The notes: generated from the sequence alone by a model not told the origin. 64,000 nucleotides of DNA from JACDEA01 sp963742585 (GCA_963742585.1 CAVUMI010000009.1:1798001-1862000), one strand, 5' to 3'; positions 29,551-39,110 are shown, counted from the stretch's first letter. A program made the numbers and translations.

Positions 29551-30609
29551 TTAGGGTTCGCGGTCTTCCGCGAGGCGGGCCTTGATTTCTTCGAGCGCGG
29601 GGATGGGGCCGGGGTCGATGCCTTCTTGGGCGGCCATATGGAGGCTGGTGAAGTCGCCGACGAGGATCAGGTCGAGAAGCTGAGCCAGCTCGCCCTCACC
29701 CTCGGCCCGGACCTCCTCGATACCGGCGACGACCTCCCGCACCATCTCGGCCACGAGTTCGAAGCGACGGCTGAGCTGCGGGTGCTCGTGATCGTGACGG
29801 AGGTTCACCAGCGTGAAGAGCTGCCGGGTGGCGTCACCATGCTGGCCCCAGCCGCAGATCTCGTTGTGACAGAGCTCCGGCTGCACGCTGTTGAACGCCG
29901 CGCACTTGGCGTTCTCGTTGACCTGGGTCCGCCAGCGGGCCCCGGCCGTGGCGCCCAGAGCGCCAGCGCCATGGAGGAGTGGGATCGTGCGCCCGATGCG
30001 ACGGGCCAGCTGCGCGGCGAGGTTCTCCGGCCGCAGCAACGAATCACGGCGACGCCGAAGCTGGGCGACCGCGAGTTCGATCCACTCGGTCGCGCCGGGG
30101 AACAGCCCGATCTCTTCGAGTACGACGAGGGGCGGTATCGCCATCACGCCGAGACCCGCCCGAGGCTGCGGTATGCCCGCTGTCGGCACTGGGACGAACG
30201 GGGCCCTCCAGGACTCGGCCAGACGGCTCAGCTCGCCGCCACCCGAGACGACAACAACGCGAGCGCCCTGCACCGCCGCCTCGGCCGCGGCCTCAACCGT
30301 CTCCTCGGTATCGCCGGAGAACGAGATGGCGAACACGAGGGTCGTGTCGCTCACGAATGCCGGTGGGATGTAGGACTTCACCACCACGACCGGCACCGAC
30401 ATGAACGGTGCCGCGGTCGCCAGCAGGATGTCGCCGGCCACACCGCTGCCACCCATGCCGAGAACAACCACGCTCTCGATCTCTTCGCGTTCCGGCAGCC
30501 CGGTTACCTCGCGAGCTTGGGCCGCCGCGGTCGCCACTTGCTCGGGGAGCGCGGCTGTCGCCTCGAACATCCCCAGCGTGTCGAGAACCTCGGTTCCTGC
30601 TGCCGTCAC
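29551..30609 (-). CDS. SIS-domain bifunctional phosphoglucose/phosphomannose isomerase-like protein
   Basis: 352 residues with VVVLGMGGSGVAGDILLA (SIS phosphosugar-binding loop), VFAISFSGDTEETVEA, and a C-terminal half with KCAAFNSVQPELCHNEICGW and FTSLHMAAQEGIDPGPIPALEEIKARL, the bif_PGI/PMI family pattern. It would interconvert glucose-6-P, fructose-6-P and mannose-6-P. In mycobacteria the orthologue (Rv3256c) sits between manA and manB. Here it follows the Trm112-like gene with a four-base overlap and manB, so the operon manB-Trm112-PGI/PMI supplies mannose-1-P for cell-wall glycans. Confidence 0.85.
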   Translation of the reverse strand: MTAAGTEVLDTLGMFEATAALPEQVATAAAQAREVTGLPEREEIESVVVLGMGGSGVAGDILLATAAPFMSVPVVVVKSYIPPAFVSDTTLVFAISFSGDTEETVEAAAEAAVQGARVVVVSGGGELSRLAESWRAPFVPVPTAGIPQPRAGLGVMAIPPLVVLEEIGLFPGATEWIELAVAQLRRRRDSLLRPENLAAQLARRIGRTIPLLHGAGALGATAGARWRTQVNENAKCAAFNSVQPELCHNEICGWGQHGDATRQLFTLVNLRHDHEHPQLSRRFELVAEMVREVVAGIEEVRAEGEGELAQLLDLILVGDFTSLHMAAQEGIDPGPIPALEEIKARLAEDREP

Positions 30610-30848
30610 CCGGCGGCCTCGAATGTCGGCTTGATTCCCTCCGCCTCCGCCTTGGCCAGCAAACGGGCGTGCTCATCGTCGCCAACGGTTTCGGCCTCGT
30701 CGATCAACATCACCGGGATGTCATCACGGATCGAGTAGCGGCGCTTGAGCCGCGGGTTGTAGAGGCTGTCCTCGTCCTGGAAGTAGAGCAACGGGCCCTT
30801 GTCCTCGGGACAGGCCAGGATGTCGAGCAGTACTGGATCGAGCGCCAT
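30606..30848 (-). CDS. Trm112-family small zinc-ribbon-like protein
   Basis: 80 residues beginning LDPVLLDILACPEDKGPLLYFQDEDSLYNPRLKRRYSIRDDIPVMLIDEAETV, the UPF0434/Trm112 pattern. Bacterial members usually have few of the zinc cysteines left; here only the CPEDK pair position is seen. Possible partner of a methyltransferase; in actinobacteria it is always next to manB. Overlaps the PGI/PMI gene by four bases and is two bases from manB. Confidence 0.88.
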   Translation of the reverse strand: MALDPVLLDILACPEDKGPLLYFQDEDSLYNPRLKRRYSIRDDIPVMLIDEAETVGDDEHARLLAKAEAEGIKPTFEAAG

Positions 30849-30850
30849 AT

Positions 30851-32236
30851 TCAGCTTCCTCTATTCGTTGGCGTGTCTCCGACACGACTTATGAGTGAGA
30901 GAACGTCGTCGACGTGCGCCGCGCACTCTTCGGCCGTGCCGGCCTCGAGATTGAGTCGCAACAACGGCTCGGTGTTGGACGGTCGCAAATTGAACCACCA
31001 CTCATCGAACTCGACGGTGAGGCCGTCGAGCCGGTTCTGCCGCCCTTGGCCGGCGAACTTCTCGGCGACGCGCTCGATGACTGCGTTGGGATCATCCACC
31101 CGCGTGTTGCGTTCGCCGGACTGCGCGTAGCGCTCGAACGGCTTTCGCAACTCCGACAGTGGCTGGCCGGCACGAGATATGAGCTCGAGCATCATCACTG
31201 CCGCAATGAGACCCGAGTCGGCCCGGTAGTTGTCGCGGAAGTAGTAGTGCGCGGAATGCTCGCCGCCGAAGACCGCGTCGTGCTCCGCCATGCTCGCCTT
31301 GATGAATGAGTGACCCACGCGCGAAACCACCGGCGTGCCGCCATGCTCGCGGATCACCTCGGGAACGGTTCGCGAGCAGATGAGGTTGTAGATCACCGCC
31401 TGGCCGGGGTACTTGTCGAGAATCGACGCGGCAAGCATCGCCGTGGTGGTCGAGCCCGACACGGGTTGGGCCTGCTCGTCCACAAGGAACACTCGATCGG
31501 CGTCGCCGTCGAAGGCGAGGCCGATGTCGGCGCCCAACTCGGTCACCCGCGCCTGAAGATCCTTGAGGTTCTCGGGCTGGATCGGATCCGCCGGGTGGTT
31601 CGGGAAGGTGCCGTCGAGCTCTTCGTAGAGAATGTCGAGCTCATAGGGCAGTGGCCCGAACACCATCGGCACGACCAATCCGCCCATGCCGTTGGCCGTG
31701 TCGGCGACAACCTTCAAGGGGCGCAGTGTGGGCTCGGTGATGAACGAGCGCACGTGCGCTGCGTACTCGTCGAGGAGCCCCAGGCTGCTGCGCTTGCCGG
31801 TCGTTTTACCTGGAGTGGGCCCGCCAGCTTCAATCACCTTGAGGATGTCGAGTAGGCCAGAGTCCTCACCGACCGGGCGGGCGCCCGAGAGGCACAGTTT
31901 GACGCCGTTGTACTGGGCGGGGTTGTGCGACCCGGTGAACGTGGCGCCCGGTGCGTCGAGCGACCCGGCGGCGAAATAGAGCAGGTCCGTAGGGATCAGG
32001 CCCAAGTCGACTGCGTCGACGCCTTGGCCGGTGACTCCGTCGATGAATGCATCGGCCAGCTCCTCGCCCGACGGGCGCATGTCCCGACCGACCACGATCC
32101 GGGGGGCCCCGGCGAAATCCGCGAATGCGGCGCCGACGGCCTTGGCGACGCTGGCGTTCAGTTCGTCAGGAACCAAACCGCGCACGTCGTAGGCCTTGAA
32201 GATTTGGCGCAAATTTGCGAATTCGGACGCCGCCAT
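30851..32236 (-). CDS. manB: Phosphomannomutase/phosphoglucomutase
   Basis: 461 residues of the alpha-D-phosphohexomutase superfamily. Catalytic phosphoserine S103 in TFTGSHNP, metal loop DGDAD (243-247), sugar-binding GGEHSAHYYFRDNYRADSG, phosphate-binding RPSNTEPLLRLNLE. Interconverts mannose-6-P/mannose-1-P and perhaps the glucose pair, feeding GDP-mannose synthesis. ATG at 32236; divergent from a GT2 gene with only six bases between starts as annotated. Confidence 0.95.
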   Translation of the reverse strand: MAASEFANLRQIFKAYDVRGLVPDELNASVAKAVGAAFADFAGAPRIVVGRDMRPSGEELADAFIDGVTGQGVDAVDLGLIPTDLLYFAAGSLDAPGATFTGSHNPAQYNGVKLCLSGARPVGEDSGLLDILKVIEAGGPTPGKTTGKRSSLGLLDEYAAHVRSFITEPTLRPLKVVADTANGMGGLVVPMVFGPLPYELDILYEELDGTFPNHPADPIQPENLKDLQARVTELGADIGLAFDGDADRVFLVDEQAQPVSGSTTTAMLAASILDKYPGQAVIYNLICSRTVPEVIREHGGTPVVSRVGHSFIKASMAEHDAVFGGEHSAHYYFRDNYRADSGLIAAVMMLELISRAGQPLSELRKPFERYAQSGERNTRVDDPNAVIERVAEKFAGQGRQNRLDGLTVEFDEWWFNLRPSNTEPLLRLNLEAGTAEECAAHVDDVLSLISRVGDTPTNRGS

Positions 32237-32242
32237 AGATAA

Positions 32243-32987
32243 ATGCAGCGTAGTGGGCTGCGAAGATGGCGGATCTTGATCTCGATCGTGCTTCCCGCGT
32301 TCAACGAGGAACCGTTTCTCGCTGACACCGTCGATGAACTTGTCGATGGCTTGCGCGGCCGCGAGCGTCCGTTCGAGCTCATCGTCGTCGAGAACGGGTC
32401 CACCGACGGCACCCGCGCCGTGGCCGACAAGCTCGATGACCGCTACGACGAGGTGCGGTCGCTGTCGACTCCGACGGCCGACTATGGCGGGGCCCTACGC
32501 CACGGATTTCTGAACGCGGGCGGCAACATCGTCATCAACTTCGACGTCGACTACTTCGACTTGGCCTTCCTCGATCGCGCCCTCGCGCTGATCGAGGACG
32601 AAGGCGCCGCGGTGGTTGTGGCCGCCAAGCGAGGTGAGGGGGCCGAGGACACGCGCGTCTGGGCGCGCCGGCTTGTGACGGCGGTGTTCTCCACCATCTT
32701 GCGCATCGCGTTCCGTCTGCAGGTCGTCGACACCCACGGGATGAAGGCCATGGACCGGGCCGCCCTCGCACCTCTGGTGACAGCCAGCCTCAGTAGCACC
32801 GACCTCTACGACACCGAACTCGTCATCCGGGCTGAGCGAGCGGGGCTCATAATCGGCGCGGTACCCGTGACGGTTTCCGAACGTCGCGGCGTCACGGACG
32901 TCGGTAGTCCGCCGGATCCCGCGGTCAGTGCACGGGTTGGGGCGCTTGTGGCTCCAATTCCGTCGGGAGGCCCGGCACCGCCGCTGA
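32243..32987 (+). CDS. GT2 glycosyltransferase, polyprenyl-phosphate-sugar-synthase-like (one frameshift)
   Basis: GT2 fold: ISIVLPAFNEEPFLADTV, ELIVVENGSTDGTRAV, NIVINFDVDYFD as the acidic motif, and DTHGMKAMDRAAL. After VPVTVSERR the frame goes wrong near 32890. With one base removed the tail reads RTSVVRRIPRSVHGLGRLWLQFRREARHRR and stops at 32985-32987, about 247 residues, normal for the group. The 3' end then overlaps the convergent membrane-protein gene by about 60 bases. The annotated ATG could be replaced by the TTG at 32276. It probably makes a polyprenyl-phospho-sugar used by the membrane transferases in this window. Confidence 0.82.
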
Positions 32988-35900
32988 CAGCGCGGGCGAA
33001 TCGCCGGCCGCACCCCGGTCGACAGGATCATCAACTCGGCGCCGGGCGAGGAACACCACGCCGACCAGGCCCAGCAGCGCGAGGGCCCAGCCCGTTCGGT
33101 CGACGGGCGTGTTGCCGTAGTGAAGCGTCACGTGCCGCGAAGTGGGGATCACCACCATCGAGTTCGGTGTCACCCGCCATGGTCCGCGTGCCCCCGACGC
33201 TTGCCAGTTCGGGAAATAGGAGGCCTTCACCAAAACCGGCGTGCCGATCTGATCGACGTCGAAGCTGATGCGGTCGTCCTCGGTGCGTATGTTGCTGACG
33301 GTGGCGGGCTTCACTGCCCGCCGTGGCGGATCCGACGGGGTGCCGTTGACCCGGGCCCACTCCTTGGGCCCGCTGGCCGCCAGCGGGATATCCCACCGCG
33401 TCGCGTCGGCGTTGAACCATTCGACCGACGCCTTCTGCCAACCGGGGCCACCCTTTGGCACGCCGCGCATCACGACCGGTTCGTAACCGAGCGGGGCGAC
33501 GATGTCGGACTTGGCGACTTCGTACACCTCCCAGTTCCGCGTCTTGCTCTCGGCCGGCTTGCCGCTCTCGGTAATGACCGCGGCCCACGCATTCGACTGG
33601 TCGACGAGCTTGAGGTCGGGGTTCTCGCGCGCCTGGGCCTTGGCGGCGTCGGACAACACCATGTAGTAGCGGACGCCCATGAGTTGGAGGTGTTGGACGC
33701 CCAGGCGGACATCGAGATCGCGGTAGGGCAAGTCACGCTGCGGGCGCGGGGGCCGCAGCGACAACTCGGAGTTCGACAGGAAGTGGAACGGCGTCGTAGC
33801 CGACGATTCGAAGTACAGGCCCTCCATCGAGCCGATACAACCGTCCGTCCAGTACGGCAACAACATCAACGCCATGGGCGTGCCGTAACGATCGAGTTCG
33901 GACTCGTACTCCCATGAGGATCGGCCGCAGCCGTTGTTCTTTCCGACGCTGCGCCATCGTGGCGATCACATCGCTGTACTCGGGGTGGGCGGCCTTGCGC
34001 TCGTAGCCCTCGTAATTCCATTTGACCCAGCCAGGAATGAAGCTCGAGTCGTTGGTCTTGATCGGGTACCACTTCGGCACCGCGCGCAACGGCAAGGCGG
34101 TGATGGCCAGGAAGACCGCAGCGACGACAACGGGGGTCGCGGCGCGGATCCAGCGCTCACCTTGCGTCATGCCGGCCTCGGTTGCGGCCTCCTCGGCATC
34201 AAGATCCTCGTCCCGCGGGAAGCGCGGCAGCGGGACGAGGACGTCCTCACCGTTGCTTTCAACCGCAGGACCGAACGCGGGTACGTCGAACAGGAGCACA
34301 CGCACCTCGCCGCCCGCGCGCACCCCCTCGCCGTCGGGCACCATGGCGAGACCGCCGGCGTTGGCCAGGCCGCTGAGGACATGCGAACCCTGTCCCCCGG
34401 CCGAGTGCACATGAACGCGCCCGTCGGACTCCCAGCGTGTCGCGACGCGGACGTAGTGCGTCTTGCCATCGGGCCGGCGAGCCAGCGGCTCATCGGCCAC
34501 CGCGACGACCGCCGGCCGATCGAGCTGGTCGCTCGGGTAACCGGCCATCTGCCGCAGCGCAGGGCGGGCGAGCAGTTCGAAGCTGACTGCAGCCGACACC
34601 GGGTTACCGGGGAGTCCGAAGACCGGCACGTGGCCGATGCGGCCGAAGACAAAGGGCTTGGCCGGCTTGATCGGCAACTGGAAGGTCTGCGCTTCGCCGA
34701 TTTCGGACAGAACAGGAGCCAGGAAGTCGAAATCGCCGACGCTGACGCCGCCGCTGGTGAGGATGGCATCGCAGCGCGCGACCGCAGCGCGCAACGCGTC
34801 AGCCATCGACGCACGGTCGTCCGCCACCGCGCCGAGATCGACCGGTTCGCAGCCCGCGGCGGTGACGAGGCCACGGAGCAGGACGAGGTTGGAGTCGTGG
34901 ATCTGCCCGTGGCGCAGCTCGGTCCCGGCCGCGACCAGTTCGTCGCCGGTCGACAACACGCCGACGCGCGGGACAGGGACGACGCTGACTCGCTGACAAC
35001 CGACCGCGGCGAGCAATCCGGCACGGGCGGGTGAGAGGACTTCGCCGGGGGCGACGACGACGTCGCCGGGTTGCACGTCCTCGCCGGCCTCACGAATGAA
35101 GTGACCGCGGCTCACCGGCCGGCGGATCTGGACGCGGCCGTCGGGACCGCCGTCGGTCTCTTCGATCATCACCACGGCATCGGCGCCGGCCGGCACCGGA
35201 GCGCCGGTCATGATGCGCGCTGCCTGTCCCGGGCCCACGACGACCTCGCTCGGGTCGGCGCCGGCGGCGATGGTGGCGATCACCGTCAGCTCGACCGGTG
35301 CGTCCGCCACATCGGCCGCCCGCACCGCGAATCCGTCCATCGCCGAGTTGGCGAACGGCGGCGCGGGCTCCTCGGCCGCTACGGCATACGCGGCGACACT
35401 CCCGAGAGCCTCCTCGAGCGCGAGTTCAACTGCGGGCAGCGTGGGACAACGAGCCAAGACGTGACTCCGCACCGTCTCGAGCCCACCGTCGACGCGGTCG
35501 CTGAGCGCGTCGTCATTCACCTCGTCGGAACCACGAGAGAGGTAGCCGGCGATCGCCGCGACCGCTTCCCCCATCACCGCAACCCCGACGCCGGCGAGCA
35601 AGTACACCGAAAGGAACCAGAACGGCAACATGCGGGCATTCCAGAGCCGGCCCTCCGGCATGAACAGGAACGCCATGACCGACGCGCCTGCCAATAGCGC
35701 GAGGAACACCCCGGCCCGCCGGCGCAGAACGAATGAGGTGGCCACCCCGAGGGCGGCGAGGATCAGCGGGATTTCGAGGCTGTTGGTGAACAGCGCCTTC
35801 GAGTACGTGCGCAAGGGCTCCCAGCCCATATCCGTCGTGTACGGCAGCCGCATGAGGAACGGCAGCCACCAGAACGCGCCGAGCATGGCCGCGACAACCC

Positions 35901-36589
35901 AGACCGGGACCGCGTAGCGGAGCCGCTTCTTGTCGAGGTGGAGCAGCACCAGGATGATCGCGCCGCCGATCGCAAAGAACGTCGGCAGCAGATGGCAGAG
36001 GCCGGTGATCCCCAGAAGCACCGCGGCCAGCGCGCCTTGACGGCCAGTGCGGAGGCCGCGCGAACACACCGAGGAATAGCAACGCGGCGCTCAGACTGAT
36101 CGAGAACGAGAACTCGCCAGCCAGGGTTGATGGGATGTTGCCGCCGTAGATCGTGTACGAGCGGTCGAATAGGAACGGCACGGTCATCACTGCCATGCAC
36201 GCCGGCGTCGGGCCGCGGAAGCCGACCAACCGACCAAAGACATAGGCGCAGGCAGGCAGAGTCACCAGGCCGAGCACCGTGACGAGCTTGAACGCGATCC
36301 CGTATGGCAAGAGGAAGTCGAGGATCACGATGAGCAGGGACGGCAACGGAAAGTAGAAGGTCAGGGCGGGGAACCCGGCATACCAGTCGGGCGTCCAGCC
36401 GGTGATGCGTCCGTGTGGGAGCAGATGGTCACGCAGGTACGCGGGCGCCCACACGTGCGCGCCCATGTCGCCACCCGACGGAGTCGTGTTGAGGAACAGC
36501 AGCGACGGCTTCATTTGCGCCAGTACGAACAGGCACGCGCCCGCGACCGCGGCGAATGAGCAGAGGGAGGCTAGAGAGGGGCGACGCAT
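32925..36589 (-). CDS. Polytopic GT-C/PTPS-related-like membrane protein with a complete MoeA domain nested inside (two frameshifts)
   Basis: Starts at the ATG at 36589 (MRRPSLASLCSFAAVAGACLFVL). The N-terminal membrane region has SGGDMGAHVWAPAYLRDHLLPHGRITGW and about ten helices, like PF10131/YfhO-type proteins. After helix LLAGVGVAVMGEAVAAIAGYLSRG comes a full molybdopterin molybdotransferase (34270-35481): PPFANSAMDGFAVRAAD, IMTGAPVPAGADAVVMIEE, GVLSTGDELVAAG, ILTSGGVSVGDFDF, FGLPGNPVSAAVSFELLARPAL. The chain then returns to a membrane helix (AATPVVVAAVFLAITALPLRAV) and the extracytoplasmic C-terminal domain (SIEPYW-type region, then GWALALLGLVGVVFLARRR). Both MoeA borders are in frame with no stop and no indel. 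Separate one-base errors lie near 36060 and 33940, away from the borders. About 1,220 residues in all. Confidence 0.8.
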
Positions 36590-36614
36590 CCTGTTCCCAT
36601 TTTGGCCCGTAGAT

Positions 36615-37193
36615 CTACAGCCGCGACAGCAGGCGGTCGACCATCGCACCCACGGTGGCCCGCGTCGCCACCGGATCATCGGCGCCGGCGACGAGAAGTG
36701 CGGCCTCGTTGAGCGCGGCCAGCACGATGTGGGCCAGCGGCTCGACGGGTTGTTCGTCGATCTGGCCGGCGGCCATAACCGCGCGGATGGCTTCGGTGAC
36801 CATGCCGAGGCCGTGACGGGCCTCGACCTCACGCCAACCTTCCCAGCCCAGCACCGACGGAGCATCGAGCAACACGATGCGCTGCACCGCGGGCTCGAGG
36901 GCCGCGTCGAGAAAGGCCTGACACCCCAGGCGCAGCTGGGTCATCGGGTCGGCGCCCTCGACGGCCGCGGCCATCACCAGCGCGCCGATGTCCTCCTCGA
37001 CGGCTTCGAACACGGCGCGGAAGAGGTCTTCCTTGCGGCCGAAGTGGTGGTGGAGCGCCCCGCGGGTTACGCCGGCGCGATCGACGATTTCCTCGCGCGG
37101 AGTCCCGGCGAAGCCGTTCTCGGCAAAGAGCGTCCGCCCCGCGGTCAGCAACGCATGCCGGGTCGCCGCGCTTCGTTCGGCCTGCGTTGTCAC
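36615..37193 (-). CDS. TetR-family transcriptional regulator
   Basis: 192 residues from the GTG at 37193 (TTQAERSAATRHALLTAGRTLFAENGFAGTPREEIVDRAGVTRGALHHHFGRKEDLFRAV), a clear TetR HTH. The C-terminal ligand domain (QLRLGCQAFLDAALEPAVQRIVLLDAPSVLGW) resembles TetR_C regulators of efflux or metabolic genes. A GTCACGTGAC palindrome overlaps its start codon (37189-37198), a likely autoregulatory operator that could also control the divergent MDMPI-family gene 90 bases away. Confidence 0.9.
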   Translation of the reverse strand: MTTQAERSAATRHALLTAGRTLFAENGFAGTPREEIVDRAGVTRGALHHHFGRKEDLFRAVFEAVEEDIGALVMAAAVEGADPMTQLRLGCQAFLDAALEPAVQRIVLLDAPSVLGWEGWREVEARHGLGMVTEAIRAVMAAGQIDEQPVEPLAHIVLAALNEAALLVAGADDPVATRATVGAMVDRLLSRL

Positions 37194-37198
37194 GTGAC
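37189..37198. promoter_or_regulatory. GTCACGTGAC palindrome, candidate TetR operator
   Basis: A ten-base perfect palindrome over the TetR start codon in the divergent gap. The position fits autoregulation, but ten bases is short for a TetR site and no second copy is seen. Confidence 0.3.
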
Positions 37199-37286
37199 CA
37201 TTGTCACCGTTGACGGACCATCGGATCGAGGAGTATAGATGCGGGCAGCCTGCACGTAACTCCCCCAACGGCACGAGGAGACCGCT

Positions 37287-37955
37287 ATGACCCTGTCACG
37301 CGATGAGCTCACCACCGGCACCATCGAGGAGCTGGAAACGTTCGGCGAGCTGGTGAAATCGCTCAGCCCGGAAGACCTGGCCCGCCCAACACGCTGCGAC
37401 GGGTGGACGGTCGGTGACGTCGCCGCACATGTCATTGGCACCGTGGTCGACATCGTGGAGGGACGGCTGGAGGGCCTCGGCTCCCCGGAGGTCACCAAGC
37501 GCGAGGTCGACGAGCGCAAGGGTCGGTCGGCGACCGAATTGGCCGACGAGCTGGCCGGCGCCGCGAAGGCGGCGCAGGACCTGCTCGCAGTGTTCGATGA
37601 CGCCGCCTGGGAGGGTCCGTCGCCGGGCGGGTACGAGGGCACGCTGCGCCACGGCATCGAAGCGATCTACTACGACACTTTCCTCCACGGCGACGACATC
37701 CTTGCCGCCGTCGGCCGGCCATCGGTGCGGGGCGCGGGGACGCGGGCGGCGGTCCACCACGTCGCCTTCGAGTTGCAGAAGCGGGGCTGGGGCCCAGCGG
37801 CGCTCGACTTCGACGGCGTCGGCGAGGTGCTCGTGGGCGACGGCTCGGGTCAGCGGCTGACCGGCGACCCGCTGCCGTTCGTGCTCGCCGCCACCGGCCG
37901 CGCCGAACCCGCCGCCGCCGGCCTCGACTCGATCATCAACATCTACGCCGAGTAA
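37287..37955 (+). CDS. Maleylpyruvate isomerase (MDMPI)/TIGR03083-family protein
   Basis: 222 residues with SLSPEDLARPTRCDGWTVGDVAAHVIGTVVDI at the N-terminus, the DinB-like four-helix metal-binding pattern of mycothiol-dependent maleylpyruvate isomerases and their many relatives in actinobacteria. Histidines in AAHV and LRHGIEAIYYDTFLHGDDIL could bind metal. Substrate unknown; probably a mycothiol-linked enzyme. GAGGAG-type site (GCACGAGGAGACC) just before the ATG at 37287. Divergent from TetR. Confidence 0.75.
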   Translation: MTLSRDELTTGTIEELETFGELVKSLSPEDLARPTRCDGWTVGDVAAHVIGTVVDIVEGRLEGLGSPEVTKREVDERKGRSATELADELAGAAKAAQDLLAVFDDAAWEGPSPGGYEGTLRHGIEAIYYDTFLHGDDILAAVGRPSVRGAGTRAAVHHVAFELQKRGWGPAALDFDGVGEVLVGDGSGQRLTGDPLPFVLAATGRAEPAAAGLDSIINIYAE

Positions 37956-37959
37956 GCCC

Positions 37960-38009
37960 GTTCACCGGGCGATTCTCACGCGCTATGCGCGGAGAATCGC
38001 CCGGTGAAC
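37960..38009. terminator. Perfect 18-bp hairpin plus inner stem at a convergent junction
   Basis: GTTCACCGGGCGATTCTC (37960-37977) and its exact inverse (37992-38009) enclose A-CGCG-CTATG-CGCG, which forms an inner stem. The apex is again GCGCTATGCGC. It sits five bases after one stop codon and four bases before the opposing stop. No T-run. Probably a bidirectional terminator. Confidence 0.6.
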
Positions 38010-38013
38010 AGAT

Positions 38014-38725
38014 CTAGCGCTGGGCGACGAGGATGGCCATGGTCACCGCGTTGAAGCCGGCGTGGGCGAAGATCGCGGGCCCGAGCCGGCCGTAGCGCAC
38101 GGCGAGCACACCGAGAACGACGCCCAGCGCCAGCAGCGCGGGGAACTGCAACAGCTCGAAGTGGGCGCTGGCGAAGACCAACGCGGAGGCGCCGATGGCC
38201 ACCCGAGATCCAAACCGGCGCTCCACCGACCGCAACAGCAGGCCTCGGTAGAACAGTTCCTCGACGATCGGCGCGCCGACCACGACCAGCACGCCGAGTA
38301 TCACAAGGCCGGGGCCGCGGGTCGCCTGATCGGCCAGCTCGCGGGCCGGGGCCTCAAGTCGCTCGCTCAAATCTGAGATGAACCGCGTGAGCGGCACGTA
38401 CAAGAGCGGGACAGCGACGATCTGGAACCCCACACCGATAGGGATGCCGATGAGATCCCGTGCGCCGCTCGAATCGCAAGCCGAAGTCGACCGCGAAACT
38501 GCCCGAACCCTTGATCCGGCACACCAGGGCCATCGAAATTGCCAAGCCCGCCCAGAGCCCGATGAGGCCCGCGGTGGTGACGGCCAACGAATCGACGTCG
38601 GCACCCATCGCGGTCACCGTGACCACCGCGACATCGGCGCCGAAGAACCCGGCGACAAAACACACCGCCGCGTCGGGCATACCCCAACGCGGCGGTTCGA
38701 TGTGCTCGATGGGCTCGGCAGTCAA
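38014..38725 (-). CDS. CPBP-family intramembrane metalloprotease (one frameshift)
   Basis: Polytopic protein with the Abi/CPBP motifs APIVEELFYRGLLLRSVERRFG (EExxxR) and ASALVFASAHFELLQFP (FxxxH), followed by GVVLGVLAVRYGRLGPAIFAHAGFNA. The N-terminal helices are in a second frame (MPDAAVCFVAGFFGADVAVV...SFAVDFGLRFE). Removing one base near 38462 joins FGLRFE to GARDLIGIPIGVGFQ. Likely TTG start at 38725 (TAEPIEHIEPPRWG). Eukaryotic relatives cleave prenylated proteins; bacterial roles include bacteriocin immunity and processing. Substrate unknown. It follows the DUF3499 gene by 22 bases. Confidence 0.8.
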
Positions 38726-38747
38726 GCCGCCGACGCTACTTAACCGC

Positions 38748-38969
38748 TCAGCTGGCGATTGACCCCTGCACCGTGAGCACGGGCCGGCGGCGATCATGCA
38801 GACCCCAACCGACCGGTACTTTCAGGCCGTCGGCGTGGGCGGCGCAGATCGACCACGCGCCGAGACTCGGCTCACCGGGAACGTCGATCCACGCAGTGCG
38901 AGTGGCGTAGTCGTAGGTGAGGATGGCGGCAGCGGGTGCGCCGCACGTCGGACGGGCACAACGATCCAT
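38748..38969 (-). CDS. DUF3499-like small protein
   Basis: 73 residues from the ATG at 38969: MDRCARPTCGAPAAAILTYDYATRTAWID...EPSLGAWSICAAHADGLKVPVGW. Pairs CARPTC and SICAAH suggest a bound metal. DUF3499 is actinobacterial, of unknown function, and usually next to manB and the DUF5719 gene; here it has been separated from them. Divergent from the ftsH leader ORF. Confidence 0.75.
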   Translation of the reverse strand: MDRCARPTCGAPAAAILTYDYATRTAWIDVPGEPSLGAWSICAAHADGLKVPVGWGLHDRRRPVLTVQGSIAS

Positions 38970-39032
38970 GCGTGCGAAGGTACCCAGCGCGCTGCCACTG
39001 TTCGCGGATGCCCCGCCTAGCATTGTCGGATC

Positions 39033-39106
39033 ATGAGTGAGCCGGAGGCGCAGCCGGAAGGCGATCGGGCTAGCACAGGCTGGTGCACCATCATGATGGT
39101 GGACCA

Positions 39107-39110
<4 letters not shown>
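39033..39110 (+). CDS. 25-residue leader ORF overlapping the ftsH start
   Basis: ATG at 39033, TGA at 39108-39110. The product would be MSEPEAQPEGDRASTGWCTIMMVDQ. Its TGA overlaps the GTG at 39107 that I take as the ftsH start (GTGA), the usual arrangement for translational coupling. TAGCAT (39018-39023) is a possible -10 nine bases before the ATG. No family match can be claimed. The last codons run through a 28-base palindrome. It may be a regulatory leader peptide or chance. Confidence 0.35.
39080..39107. promoter_or_regulatory. 28-bp near-perfect palindrome at the ftsH start
   Basis: The centre CACCATCATGATGGTG (39086-39101) is perfectly palindromic, and CTGGT/ACCAG flank it after one mismatched base each side: 26 of 28 positions are symmetric. 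It ends on the first base of the GTG start of ftsH. It could be a repressor operator or an mRNA hairpin that hides the start. Confidence 0.5.
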
